A DNA stretch of 64,000 nucleotides from Anthropogastromicrobium sp050944455. GTDB taxonomy: Bacteria > Bacillota > Clostridia > Lachnospirales > Lachnospiraceae. A program made the translations under genes and the position numbers. Positions 1 through 9,054 of this stretch are shown in pieces (the first letter of the stretch is position 1; each line of letters begins with the position of its first letter). Location: positions 1 to 64,000 of the forward strand of contig JBMNRC010000016.1 in assembly GCA_050944455.1 (NCBI GenBank). Direction: 5' to 3'. The notes under the pieces were generated by a model that had not been told where the DNA came from, ran no database searches, and saw only the letters and a list, made by a program, of their open reading frames with translations.

Positions 1-626
1 TGAAGAATCCTAAAGCCATTTACTGTGGCATTTCAGGCCGCCTGGATGAAGACGGCCTGAATACTTGTGCCAAAAATACTCTCCATTTTCTTTCAATTTC
101 CTCCTTGACTTTTACTTAGCAGGCTGTGAGTGGAATTGAAAGATGATGGGGATTCTTCTGAAAATAATCCGCAGGGCCGCTGAATCAGGCGCCTGATCGG
201 GCGATCACGGAGCGGTGTGGGAAGATAATCCACAGCGCCGCGGATTCCGGAAAAGGCGGATTCGCATACCGGGCTGATAACGCGGATTTCCGGTCTCAGG
301 TCTCCGGAAGGGAGCGGCGGATCCCGCGCCTTCCGCCCGGGCCACAGGCAGTCTAGCATATTTCAGGGAATGCGGCAAGATGGCCGGGAAACAGCAAAGA
401 AGCGAGTGCGGATTGACAGCCGCGCATGCGTACGCGGATATGAACCCGGGAGGAAGGGAAGAGCGGACAGACCCCTGCTGAACGCGTGAAGAACGGACCG
501 GCAGTCCCGGGGAGGCGGAAAGAACGGATACGGCGGTCCCGGCAGCAGGCAGAACAGGATAATGGAACACTCAGCAGCCGCAGCGGCTATAGGAAATCCT
601 TATATCGCTCGATAAAATTGTCCAAA
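1..626. other. Long non-coding stretch at the left edge
   Basis: No convincing gene is seen here. The only clear structure is a 9-bp perfect inverted repeat at 32-61 (TTCAGGCCG / CGGCCTGAA, 12-nt loop) with no T-run, which may be the end of a transcript from outside the window. The open frames in this stretch lack ribosome sites and resemble no protein I recognise. Confidence 0.5.
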
Positions 627-654
627 TTGATTTTACCCGGACAGAAGGTATAAT
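627..654 (+). promoter_or_regulatory. Sigma-A promoter of the metQ-like gene
   Basis: TTGATT at 627-632 and a perfect TATAAT at 649-654 are separated by 16 bp. The expected transcript starts near 661, leaving a leader of about 95 nt, which is too short for a full SAM-riboswitch with its expression platform. Confidence 0.75.
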
Positions 655-756
655 GTCCTCAGCAGGCAGAGATAAGAAAGATCAATCAAGCGGATGCCTG
701 GCAGATTCATTTGCGGGAGAGAATTCCGCGAAGCCGAAAGGCCAAGGAGGATACAT

Positions 757-1689
757 ATGAGGAAATTCAGAAGCGTTCTGGTGTTTGGTATTGCGGCGGC
801 AGTGGCAGTTTCGGGAAGCACCATGGCATTTGCGGAGGAAGAGACTGCTGAGGAAGAGGGCACGGAAGCCGCGGGAGATCTTGAGCCGCTCGTAGTCGGC
901 GCGTCCTCCACCCCGCATGCCGAGATCCTCGAGCAGGTCAAAGATGTCCTGGCGGAGGAGGGTTATGATCTCCAGATTGAGGTGTTCGACGACTATGTGC
1001 TCCCCAACACCGCTCTGGCGGACGGAGAGCTGGACGCCAACTATTTCCAGCATACCCCGTTCCTGGACGCGTTCAATGAATCCAACGGCACTGATCTTGT
1101 AGGCGTCGCGAAGATTCACTATGAGCCGTTCGGAATTTACGGAAACGGCGTTGAAGATCTGGCGGACCTTGAGGAAGGCGCTTCGATCATCATCCCGGCC
1201 GACGACAGCAACGAGACCCGCGCTCTGCTTCTTCTGCAGCAGGAGGGCCTGATCGAGCTGAACGCTGACGCGGATGTCCTCACCGGCATCACCACGCTGG
1301 ATATCACAGAGGACAACGGGTACCAGATCACGGATGTCCAGGCGGATACCGTTCCGGCGCAGCTTGAAAACAGCGACGAGGGTACCATCGCCGTCATCAA
1401 CGGAAACTATGCGCTCGGTGCCGGCCTGAAGATCTCCGATGCCCTGGCTGTTGAGGACGCGTCCGGCGAGGCCGCGCAGACGTACGCGAACGTTATTGCC
1501 GTCCGCAGCGAGGACGCGGATTCCGAGAAGATCCAGGCTCTGGTCGACGCTCTTCAGACCCCGGAGATCGCCCAGTACATGATCGATACCTATGAAGGCG
1601 CGGTCCTTCCGGCGTTCGATTACGAGGAGGAGGCTGAATCCGAATCTGAAACCGAGGCAGTCACGGAAGCGGAGACCGAGGCGGAATAA
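757..1689 (+). CDS. MetQ/NlpA-family methionine-type ABC transporter substrate-binding protein
   Basis: Predicted exported binding protein of 310 aa for a methionine or related amino-acid ABC importer. ATG 757 is chosen because AAGGAGG lies just upstream and a signal peptide begins there (MRK..., hydrophobic core, cleavage after AFA near residue 26). The mature part has typical NlpA features: the early VVGASSTPHAEIL strand, the ELDANYFQHTPFLDAFN segment and KIHYEPFGIYG. NlpA proteins of Gram-positives are normally lipoproteins, but there is no lipobox cysteine here. The mature N-terminus is acidic (EEETAEEEGTEAAG) and the protein carries an extra C-terminal tail rich in Glu, Thr and Ser ending in Ala-Glu. 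The permease (MetI) and ATPase (MetN) are not in the window. Family assignment is firm; the ligand is inferred. Confidence 0.88.
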   Translation: MRKFRSVLVFGIAAAVAVSGSTMAFAEEETAEEEGTEAAGDLEPLVVGASSTPHAEILEQVKDVLAEEGYDLQIEVFDDYVLPNTALADGELDANYFQHTPFLDAFNESNGTDLVGVAKIHYEPFGIYGNGVEDLADLEEGASIIIPADDSNETRALLLLQQEGLIELNADADVLTGITTLDITEDNGYQITDVQADTVPAQLENSDEGTIAVINGNYALGAGLKISDALAVEDASGEAAQTYANVIAVRSEDADSEKIQALVDALQTPEIAQYMIDTYEGAVLPAFDYEEEAESESETEAVTEAETEAE

Positions 1690-1866
1690 GCCGCGTTCCG
1701 GATGCCGGGACTGAATTGCGGGCGCAGGTCAGCAATCCGGGATTGTCCGCAGGCAGGCTGAAAAGGCAGAACAAAAGATACAGACAGAAAATGGAAAAGC
1801 GAAATGCCGCCGGCCGTCGCGTCGGGAAAGACAGAGCAACCGGCGGGCAGCAGCGATGAGAGACAG

Positions 1867-1895
1867 CCGCGGAAGGAACCTTCCGCGGTTTTTTT
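1867..1895 (+). terminator. Intrinsic terminator after the metQ-like gene
   Basis: Perfect inverted repeat CCGCGGAAGG / CCTTCCGCGG followed by seven T. It isolates the metQ-like gene from the glycyl-radical genes downstream. Confidence 0.93.
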
Positions 1896-2133
1896 AGATG
1901 AAACCCTGCGCGGTACAGGCGCCAAAAGCATCGGTTGACCGTCAGAAGCGGCAGACACCGCCGCTGACGGGGATCTGACCTCCGGGAAGGCGCGCTTGCA
2001 TTTTGGCATGGCGGGATTTAAAATGGCGGGGAAATCAGGGCAGCCGCGGGAAGGTCCAGGCAGCCCTGAACGCGCGGAACCGCGGCCCTGAAAATCAGGA
2101 CAGCCGCGGCAGACAGGCTGAGCGGGAGGAGAT
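1896..2133. other. Intergenic region before the activase gene
   Basis: With the metQ 3' region this makes a 444-bp gap between genes. Apart from the terminator at 1867-1895 and the ribosome site GGGAGGAGAT just before 2134, I see no recognisable promoter or RNA element. Confidence 0.4.
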
Positions 2134-3039
2134 ATGGCAGACAGGCAGCCTTTGGTTTTCAATATCCAGAAGTTCTCCACGCACGACGGAGACGGAATCC
2201 GGACGACGATTTTCTTCAAGGGATGCCCGCTTCGCTGCCGCTGGTGTCACAATCCCGAGAGCCAGGCTTATTCTCCGCAGCTGGTCATCTACACGGACCG
2301 CTGCGTCGGCTGCGGAGCCTGCGTTCCGGTGTGCCCGTCCGGGGTCAACCGCCTGGAAAACGGAAGGCTGACCGCGGACAGGACAAAGTGTACGGCGTGC
2401 GGAGCCTGCGTGGACGCCTGTGTCCGGAACGCGAGGGAAATCTCGGGGAAGGTTTACACCCCGGATGAACTGGTGCGGGAAGCCCGAAAAGACCTGATCT
2501 TTTTTGAGCAGAGCGGCGGAGGGGTGACGCTGTCCGGCGGGGAAGCGATGGCCCAGCCTTCCTTTGAATCTGTCGTGCAGCTGTGCAGAAAACTGCATCA
2601 GGAGGGAATTTCCGTCGCTGTCGATACCTCCGGCGCAGCGCCGTATGAAAATTTTCAGCGCGTTCTTCCGTACACGGATGTTTTTCTCTATGACATCAAG
2701 GCGATGGAACCCGGACTGCACCGTCGGATGACAGGGGCGGACAACAGGGAAATCCTGGAAAACCTGAAGCGGCTTTCTGACGACGGCGCCGTGATCGACA
2801 TCCGGATCCCCGTGATCGGGGGCGTGAATGATAATGACGCCTTTATGGAAAGCTGCATCCGGTTTCTGGAGGAAAACAGCGTCAGAGTCCGCCGCGTGGC
2901 GCTCCTTCCGTATCACGATTACGGTAGGACGAAGTACGCGAACCTCGGTATGCGGTTTGAGGATTTCAGAGTTCCCGGCAGAGAGGCGATGAGCCATTTC
3001 AGGTCCCTGTTCGCCGGGGCCGGATATCAGGTGGAATAA
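2134..3039 (+). CDS. Glycyl-radical enzyme activating enzyme (radical SAM, PflA family), partner of HypD
   Basis: Radical SAM protein of 301 aa that should cleave S-adenosylmethionine to install the glycyl radical on its partner enzyme. Visible features: the radical-SAM cluster motif in GCPLRCRWCHNPESQ near residue 30 (CxxxCxxC), then a ferredoxin-like insert with two 4Fe-4S motifs (CVGCGACVPVCP and CTACGACVDACV), as in activases of the non-Pfl glycyl-radical enzymes, and the GGVTLSGGEAM segment. Strong ribosome site GGGAGGAGAT precedes ATG 2134. It lies 125 bp upstream of hypD, so it is presumably the HypD activase; that pairing is inferred from adjacency and is usual for this enzyme class. 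A 7-bp hairpin (3075-3096) lies between the two genes. Confidence 0.92.
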   Translation: MADRQPLVFNIQKFSTHDGDGIRTTIFFKGCPLRCRWCHNPESQAYSPQLVIYTDRCVGCGACVPVCPSGVNRLENGRLTADRTKCTACGACVDACVRNAREISGKVYTPDELVREARKDLIFFEQSGGGVTLSGGEAMAQPSFESVVQLCRKLHQEGISVAVDTSGAAPYENFQRVLPYTDVFLYDIKAMEPGLHRRMTGADNREILENLKRLSDDGAVIDIRIPVIGGVNDNDAFMESCIRFLEENSVRVRRVALLPYHDYGRTKYANLGMRFEDFRVPGREAMSHFRSLFAGAGYQVE

Positions 3040-3074
3040 GCCGGGAAAGATATTGCAGAAAAAGGGCGAATCAG

Positions 3075-3096
3075 GAGGCCGTTGAACGTCGGCCTC
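3075..3096 (+). other. Hairpin between activase gene and hypD
   Basis: GAGGCCG / CGGCCTC with an 8-nt loop and no T-tract. It could adjust relative mRNA levels of the low-demand activase and the high-demand dehydratase; this is inference. Confidence 0.35.
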
Positions 3097-3164
3097 GCAA
3101 TCTGTTTACATACTGCAGAGTTTTGTTATCTGCTGCAGAATCCTGCTTCCAAGGAGGAACCGGT

Positions 3165-5546
3165 ATGGCTTCAGTTGAACACGGGATGAATGAAAGAATC
3201 CGGATGCTGCGGAAAATCAGCCATGAGACCCAGCCCCACATCGATCTGGAGAGAGCGAGGATCGAGACGGAAGTTTATCAGAAATACGAAGGTTCCGTCT
3301 CCGTCCCGGTGCTCCGCGCGCTGGTCCTGAAAGAATATTTTTCCCGGAAAACCCTGTATTTCGGCGACGGCGAGCTGATCGTCGGCGAGAAAGGGAAAGA
3401 TCCGCAGAGCTCGCCGACATTCCCTGAACTCTGCTGCCACTCCATGCAGGACCTGGAAGTGATGAACAGCCGGGAACTGGTCAATTTCACCGTGACGGAC
3501 GAGGACCGCAGAATCCAGAAAGAGGAGATCATTCCTTACTGGCACAGCCGCGCGGTCCGGGAGAAGATTCTTTCCCACATGACCCCGGAGTGGAAAGACT
3601 GCTACGAGGCCGGGATGTTTACCGAGTTTATGGAACAGCGGGGGCCCGGCCACACCGCGGGAGGAAAAAACTTCTATATCAAAGGATACGGGGATTATAA
3701 GAGAGAAATCCAGGAAACCATCGATTCGCTGGACTATTTCAATGATCCGGAGGCTTACGATAAAAAGGAAGAGCTCGAGGCGATGAAGATCGACTGCGAC
3801 GCTATCTGCATTCTCGGAAAGCGGTATCACGATCTTGCCCTGGAGAAGGCGCAGTCCGAGGAGAATCCCACCCGGAAGGCGGAACTCCTCCAGATCGCGG
3901 AAAACTGCGCTGTTGTTCCGGCGCACAAGCCCGAAACCTACTGGCAGGCGATCCAGATGTACTGGTTCACCCACCTCGGCGTGACGACGGAGCTCAATCC
4001 GTGGGACGCTTTTACCCCCGGCCGCCTCGACCAGCACCTGTATCCTTTCTATAAGAAAGATACCGAAAAAGGAATCCTTGACGACTCCAGGGCGCTGGAA
4101 CTGCTGGAGTGCCTGTGGGTCAAGCTGTACAATCAGCCGGCTCCGGTCAAGGTCGGGGTCACGCTCAAAGAGAGCGGGACTTATGTTGATTTCGCGAACA
4201 TCAATACTGGCGGCGTCAAAGCCGACGGATCGGACGGCGTCAATCCGGTGAGCTACCTGATCCTGGACTGCATGGATGACATGCAGCAGGTCCAGCCCAA
4301 CTCCAACGTGCAGATCAGCAAGAAAACGCCCGACCGTTTTCTGAAGCGGGCCTGCGAGATCGTCCGCAAGGGGTGGGGCCAGCCGGCCTTTTACAACACC
4401 GATGAGCTGATCCAGGAACTGCTCAACGCCGGGAAGTCCCTGACGGACGCCCGGGAAGGCGGATGCAGCGGCTGCGTGGAAACCGGGGCCTGGGGAAACG
4501 AGGCCTATATTCTCACCGGCTACCTGAATATCCCGAAAGTACTGCAGCTGACCCTGTACAACGGCTTTGACCCGGTTTCCGGAAAGCAGATCGGCCTGAA
4601 GACCGGAAACGCGGAAGATTATAAAACCTACGATGAACTGTGGGCGGCTTTCAAAAAGCAGCTGGAGTATATCATCGACGTGAAAATGCGCGGCAACCTG
4701 GTGATCGAGAAAATCTACGCCGAGGAGATGCCGGCCCCGTTTCTCTCGATCTGCACGAATGACTGCATCAAAAAGGGAAAAGACTACAATGCCGGCGGCG
4801 CGCGCTACAACACCAGCTATATCCAGGGCGTCGGCATCGGGACCATCACGGACAGCCTGGCCGCTCTCAAATATAATGTCTACGACCATCATAAGTTTAC
4901 GATGGGGCAGATGATGCAGGCGCTCAACGACAACTTCGAAGGGCATGAGGATATTCTCAACCTGGTGAGGAACCGCACTCCCAAATACGGCAACGACGAC
5001 GATTATGCCGACGAGATCATGAAGGCCGTTTTCGCAGAGTACCGCGATTATATCACCGGGCGGAAAAATATCCGCGGCGGGGAGTACCATATCGATATGC
5101 TCCCGACTACCTGCCATGTCTATTTCGGGGATGTCATGCTGGCCAGCCCGAACGGACGCCTGGCGCACCGGCCGGTCTCCGAGGGAATCTCGCCGGAAAA
5201 GGGCGCTGACACGAACGGCCCGACAGCCGTCATCAAATCCTGCGCGAAGATGGACCATTGTTCCACCGGCGGCACGCTGCTCAACCAGAAGTTTACGCCG
5301 GCTGCTCTCGCGGGACAGCAGGGCATTGACAATCTGGCCGCGCTGATCCGCTCGTATTTCGCGATGGACGGGCATCACATCCAGTTCAACGTGATTGACC
5401 GCCAGACGCTGATCGACGCGAAGAAACACCCGGAGGAGCATAAGGACCTGATCGTGCGGGTGGCCGGCTACAGCGATTACTTCAGAAATCTCAGCAGCGC
5501 GCTGCAGGACGAGATTATCGAGAGAACGGAGCAGTCGTTTCAGTGA
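3165..5546 (+). CDS. hypD: trans-4-hydroxy-L-proline dehydratase (glycyl-radical enzyme)
   Basis: Glycyl-radical enzyme of 793 aa that dehydrates trans-4-hydroxy-L-proline to pyrroline-5-carboxylate, giving access to proline from collagen- or diet-derived hydroxyproline. ATG 3165 follows AAGGAGGA. The active-site cysteine motif SGCVETG puts Cys437 and Glu439 in the Cys-Val-Glu arrangement of this group. The glycyl-radical loop RVAGYSDYF puts the radical glycine at 768, near the C-terminus. From memory the Clostridioides difficile enzyme has these at 434, 436 and 765, a uniform offset of three. Family-typical stretches recur throughout: QRGPGHT, NPWDAFTPGRLDQH, NVQISKKTPDRFLKRAC, GGARYNTSYIQGVGIGTITDS. 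Other classes (formate, glycerol or choline enzymes) fit less well. The pyrroline-5-carboxylate reductase gene often found nearby is absent here. Confidence 0.9.
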   Translation: MASVEHGMNERIRMLRKISHETQPHIDLERARIETEVYQKYEGSVSVPVLRALVLKEYFSRKTLYFGDGELIVGEKGKDPQSSPTFPELCCHSMQDLEVMNSRELVNFTVTDEDRRIQKEEIIPYWHSRAVREKILSHMTPEWKDCYEAGMFTEFMEQRGPGHTAGGKNFYIKGYGDYKREIQETIDSLDYFNDPEAYDKKEELEAMKIDCDAICILGKRYHDLALEKAQSEENPTRKAELLQIAENCAVVPAHKPETYWQAIQMYWFTHLGVTTELNPWDAFTPGRLDQHLYPFYKKDTEKGILDDSRALELLECLWVKLYNQPAPVKVGVTLKESGTYVDFANINTGGVKADGSDGVNPVSYLILDCMDDMQQVQPNSNVQISKKTPDRFLKRACEIVRKGWGQPAFYNTDELIQELLNAGKSLTDAREGGCSGCVETGAWGNEAYILTGYLNIPKVLQLTLYNGFDPVSGKQIGLKTGNAEDYKTYDELWAAFKKQLEYIIDVKMRGNLVIEKIYAEEMPAPFLSICTNDCIKKGKDYNAGGARYNTSYIQGVGIGTITDSLAALKYNVYDHHKFTMGQMMQALNDNFEGHEDILNLVRNRTPKYGNDDDYADEIMKAVFAEYRDYITGRKNIRGGEYHIDMLPTTCHVYFGDVMLASPNGRLAHRPVSEGISPEKGADTNGPTAVIKSCAKMDHCSTGGTLLNQKFTPAALAGQQGIDNLAALIRSYFAMDGHHIQFNVIDRQTLIDAKKHPEEHKDLIVRVAGYSDYFRNLSSALQDEIIERTEQSFQ

Positions 5547-5806
5547 GGCGAAGTGATCCGGCCGAAGCTGTCAGAGTCTCCGCCCGTGAGAAGACAGTGA
5601 TCCGGCAGCCGGCCGCAGGGCCGCGGACGGCGCGTATGCGGGCGAAGGCGGCAGCGCGGCGGAAACGCAAATTCCGCGGAGCCGGTCTGCGGTCCGTAAG
5701 CAGCGGGACACACAGAAACATTTATGTATACATTAAATATTGCATAATTTGTGCGAACTGACGGCAGATTCCATCCGGAAAAATCAATATTATTCAAAAG
5801 TTAACC
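5547..5806. other. Intergenic region between hypD and the argG promoter
   Basis: GC-rich sequence followed by an AT-rich patch near 5710-5760. No T-tailed terminator could be recognised after hypD, and no gene is seen. Confidence 0.4.
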
Positions 5807-5835
5807 TTGCATTCTTTCAGAAGGGGATTTATAAT
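5807..5835 (+). promoter_or_regulatory. Sigma-A promoter of argG
   Basis: TTGCAT (5807-5812), 17-bp spacer, TATAAT (5830-5835). A TGAAT...ATTC near-palindrome at 5919-5933, between the start point and the gene, resembles an arginine-repressor half-site pair, but the spacing is not canonical. Confidence 0.72.
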
Positions 5836-5988
5836 AACGGCTGTCTGCTGAAGAGAGCAGAAGCCGGATCCGCGGAACCCGATGAATCCCAGGCAGAAGC
5901 CCGTCAGAAGGCCGATAATGAATATATGCATTCTGATTTGCATAACAAACGGAATGAATCACAGACCAGGCACAGGGAGGAAAAACTC

Positions 5989-7245
5989 ATGGAAAAGAAA
6001 TACAATAAGATCGTTCTTGCTTATTCCGGCGGACTGGACACCTCAGTTCTGATTCCGTGGCTCAAGGAGCACTACGGCGCGGAGATCATCGCGGTTTCCG
6101 CCGACGTCGGCCAGGGCGCCGGGGAACTGGAAGGCCTGGAAGAAAAGGCCAAAGCCACAGGCGCGTCCAAACTGTATATCCTGGATCTGAAGAAAGAATT
6201 CGCCGATGATTTCATCATCCCGACCATCAAGGCCGGCGCTTCCTATGAGAAGTATCTTCTGGGAACATCCTTCGCGCGTCCGCTGATCGCGAAGCACATT
6301 GTCGAGATCATGAAGAAGGAAGGCGCCGACGCTATCGCGCACGGCTGCACGGGCAAGGGCAACGACCAGGTCCGTTTCGAGCTGGCTATCCAGCACTTCG
6401 CACCGGGAACCGACGTCATCGTTCCGTGGCGCTTCTGGGAGCTGACTTCCCGCGATAAGGAAATCGACTATGCCGAGGCTCATCACATTCCGCTGAAGAT
6501 CAACCGCCAGACCAATTACTCCAAGGACAAGAACATGTGGCATCTGAGCCACGAGGGACTGGATCTGGAAGATCCGGCTAACGAGGCCCCGATCAACAAG
6601 CCGGGATTCCTTGAGCTCGGCGTTTCCCCGGAACAGGCTCCGGACAAACCCGCCTATGTGACTATCCACTTTGAAAAGGGCGTTCCGACGTCCGTCGACG
6701 GCGAGGAAATGGATTCCGTCAAAATTATCGAGACGCTCAATAAGATCGGCGGAGAGAACGGGGTCGGCATTCTGGATATCGTCGAGAACCGCCTGGTCGG
6801 CATGAAGAGCCGCGGCGTCTATGAGACGCCGGCCGGAACGATCCTGTACGCGGCGCACGACCGCCTGGAGGAGATCACGCTGGATAAGGAAACCAAGCAC
6901 TTCAAGGCGATCGCGGCTCAGAAGTTCGCGGAACTCGTCTATGACGGCGAGTGGTACACTCCGCTGCGCAAAGCTCTTTCGGCTTTCGTGGATTCCACGC
7001 AGGAGTCCGTGACCGGCGATGTGAAACTCAAACTTTACAAGGGCAACATCATCCCGGCGTCCGTAACTTCCCCGTACAGCCTCTATTCCTCCGGCATGGC
7101 GACGTTCAGCGAGGACGATGTCTACAACCAGATGGATTCCGCCGGCTTCATCAGCCTGTTCGGCCTTCCGGTCAAGGTCCGCGCGATGAAGGACCAGGAA
7201 CTGTTCGAAAAGACCGGGAAGCATTATCCGTCTCTCGACGACTGA
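5989..7245 (+). CDS. argG: Argininosuccinate synthase
   Basis: Cytosolic enzyme of 418 aa joining citrulline and aspartate with ATP hydrolysis in arginine synthesis. ATG 5989 follows AGGGAGGAAAAACTC and gives the standard N-terminus with the ATP P-loop AYSGGLDTSV. Further signatures are GCTGKGNDQVRFE and the NxxMWHLSHEGLDLEDP region. The reading frame is open upstream to 5740 but that extension has no ribosome site and is not homologous. Full family length. It precedes argH by 131 bp; a strong hairpin without T-run sits between them, so the two are probably co-transcribed. Confidence 0.97.
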   Translation: MEKKYNKIVLAYSGGLDTSVLIPWLKEHYGAEIIAVSADVGQGAGELEGLEEKAKATGASKLYILDLKKEFADDFIIPTIKAGASYEKYLLGTSFARPLIAKHIVEIMKKEGADAIAHGCTGKGNDQVRFELAIQHFAPGTDVIVPWRFWELTSRDKEIDYAEAHHIPLKINRQTNYSKDKNMWHLSHEGLDLEDPANEAPINKPGFLELGVSPEQAPDKPAYVTIHFEKGVPTSVDGEEMDSVKIIETLNKIGGENGVGILDIVENRLVGMKSRGVYETPAGTILYAAHDRLEEITLDKETKHFKAIAAQKFAELVYDGEWYTPLRKALSAFVDSTQESVTGDVKLKLYKGNIIPASVTSPYSLYSSGMATFSEDDVYNQMDSAGFISLFGLPVKVRAMKDQELFEKTGKHYPSLDD

Positions 7246-7310
7246 TCCCGGGAGCAGAGCGGCGGCAGCCGCGGAAGACGGCCAAAATCACTATACAAGA
7301 CATTATTTCA

Positions 7311-7336
7311 GAGAGCGGCAGTAAACTGCCGCTCTC
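7311..7336 (+). other. Perfect 11-bp hairpin between argG and argH
   Basis: GAGAGCGGCAG / CTGCCGCTCTC with loop TAAA, not followed by a T-run. It sits 40 bp before argH. It may be a processing or mRNA-stability element that sets the argG:argH ratio rather than a terminator. Confidence 0.55.
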
Positions 7337-7376
7337 GTCGGTTACGGAGAGTTTCTGAGTTACGGGAGGACAGGAT

Positions 7377-8777
7377 ATGGCAAAATTGTGGGGCGGCCGC
7401 TTCAGCAAGGAGACGGACCGCGAGGTGGATGATTTCAACGCTTCGATTTCCTTTGACAGCCGTCTTTACCGGGAGGATATCACGGGATCGATAGCTCACG
7501 CGAAAATGCTCGGAAAGCAGGGGATCATTCCGCAGGAAGACGCGGATAAAATCGTAGCGGGACTGAAGGGAATCCTTGACGACATCGAGGCCGGGAAGGT
7601 ACAATTTTCGGAGGAATACGAAGATATCCACATGAATGTGGAGCAGATTCTCACCGACCGCATCGGGGACGCCGGAAAACGCCTCCATACCGCCCGGTCC
7701 AGAAACGATCAGGTCGCGCTGGATATGCGTATGTATGTCAAAAAGGAAATCCGCGCGATCAGAGCCCTGGTCATTGAAATGCTGAAGGCGCTGTCCGACA
7801 GCGCGGAGCAGAACCTGCACACCGTGATGCCGGGATATACGCACCTGCAGCGAGCGCAGCCGGTGACTTTCGCGCACTACATGATGGCCTACGCCCAGAT
7901 GCTGAAGCGGGATGTGCACCGCCTGGAGAACACGTACGAACTGATGGACGACATGCCGCTGGGCTCCGGAGCCCTGGCGGCCAGCACTTACCCGATCGAC
8001 CGGGAATATGTGCGGAAAGAACTCGGGTTCGCGCGGATCACCGAGAATTCCATCGACGGGGTTTCCGACCGGGATTACTGCGTGGAACTCTGCTCGGATC
8101 TCTCGATCCTGATGATGCATCTGTCCAGGCTTTCGGAGGAAATCGTGCTGTGGAGCTCCTTTGAGTTCAAATTCGTGGAGCTCGACGACGCTTTCTCGAC
8201 CGGTTCCTCGATCATGCCGCAGAAGAAAAATCCTGACGTCTGCGAGCTGATCCGCGGAAAAACCGGCCGCGTATACGGTTCGCTCATGGCGCTGCTGACC
8301 GTGCTCAAGGGCCTTCCGCTCGCCTACAACAAGGACATGCAGGAGGACAAGGAGGCCGTCTTCAACGCGGTGGACACCGTGAAGATGTGCCTGAAATGCC
8401 TGATACCGATGTTCCGGACCATGAAGCTTCTGCCGGACAACATGAAGCGCGCGGCGGAGCACGGTTTTATCAACGCGACGGACTGCGCGGACTATCTGAC
8501 TAAAAAAGGCGTTCCCTTCCGCGACGCCCATCGGATCACCGGGGAGCTCGTGGCCGAGTGCGTGAAAAAGGGAAAGGCGCTTTCCGACCTCACCCTGGAC
8601 GAATACCGGGCTCACTCGGAGGTGTTTAACAGCGATATCTACGCGGCAATCGATCTTCACACCTGCGTGGACGGACGGAATGTCCCGGGAGGCCCCGCCC
8701 CGGCGGAGGTCCGGCGCCAGATTGACTCCGTAAAGCAGTTTATCCGGGAGCATTCGGATTCGCCGGAGCAGGCCTGA
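7377..8777 (+). CDS. argH: Argininosuccinate lyase
   Basis: 466-aa fumarase/aspartase-superfamily enzyme that splits argininosuccinate into arginine and fumarate. It shows the family signature GSSIMPQKKNPD, the N-terminal LWGGRFSKETD segment, HTARSRNDQVALDMR and the TVMPGYTHLQRAQP catalytic histidine region. ATG 7377 follows GGGAGGACAGGAT. It is full length and forms the argG-argH pair; no other arginine genes are in the window. Confidence 0.97.
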   Translation: MAKLWGGRFSKETDREVDDFNASISFDSRLYREDITGSIAHAKMLGKQGIIPQEDADKIVAGLKGILDDIEAGKVQFSEEYEDIHMNVEQILTDRIGDAGKRLHTARSRNDQVALDMRMYVKKEIRAIRALVIEMLKALSDSAEQNLHTVMPGYTHLQRAQPVTFAHYMMAYAQMLKRDVHRLENTYELMDDMPLGSGALAASTYPIDREYVRKELGFARITENSIDGVSDRDYCVELCSDLSILMMHLSRLSEEIVLWSSFEFKFVELDDAFSTGSSIMPQKKNPDVCELIRGKTGRVYGSLMALLTVLKGLPLAYNKDMQEDKEAVFNAVDTVKMCLKCLIPMFRTMKLLPDNMKRAAEHGFINATDCADYLTKKGVPFRDAHRITGELVAECVKKGKALSDLTLDEYRAHSEVFNSDIYAAIDLHTCVDGRNVPGGPAPAEVRRQIDSVKQFIREHSDSPEQA

Positions 8778-9054
8778 AGCCGGACAGCGGGGGAGACCTG
8801 ACCGGCAGGGTCAGCGCGGGCAGCAGGGGAAAACGGACATGGCAGGAGCCTGAAAGGCTCAGAGCTGCCCTGACAGCGCAAAACCGGATTGCGGCAGGCC
8901 AGGTTCTGAACGTCAGAGACGGCCTGAACTGCGGAGAGTCCGGACGGCGGGAATGATCCGGAAAGCCTGGCCGGCCTGCCGCGGAGCAGGCACGGCAGGC
9001 CGGAAACAGCCTGAAGAGCGGAAAACCTGAGCGGGGGGAATGGAGGAACCTTTC

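Noticed and set aside
93..570. Two minus-strand open frames at the left edge as possible small genes
   Set aside because: Arginine/proline-rich translations without ribosome sites, overlapping each other in different frames.
661..756. SAM riboswitch in the metQ leader
   Set aside because: The leader is only about 95 nt and lacks the four-way-junction core sequences.
3171..5441. Long minus-strand open frame (756 codons) opposite hypD
   Set aside because: It is a shadow of GC-biased codon use in hypD; it has no ribosome site and its sequence resembles no protein family.
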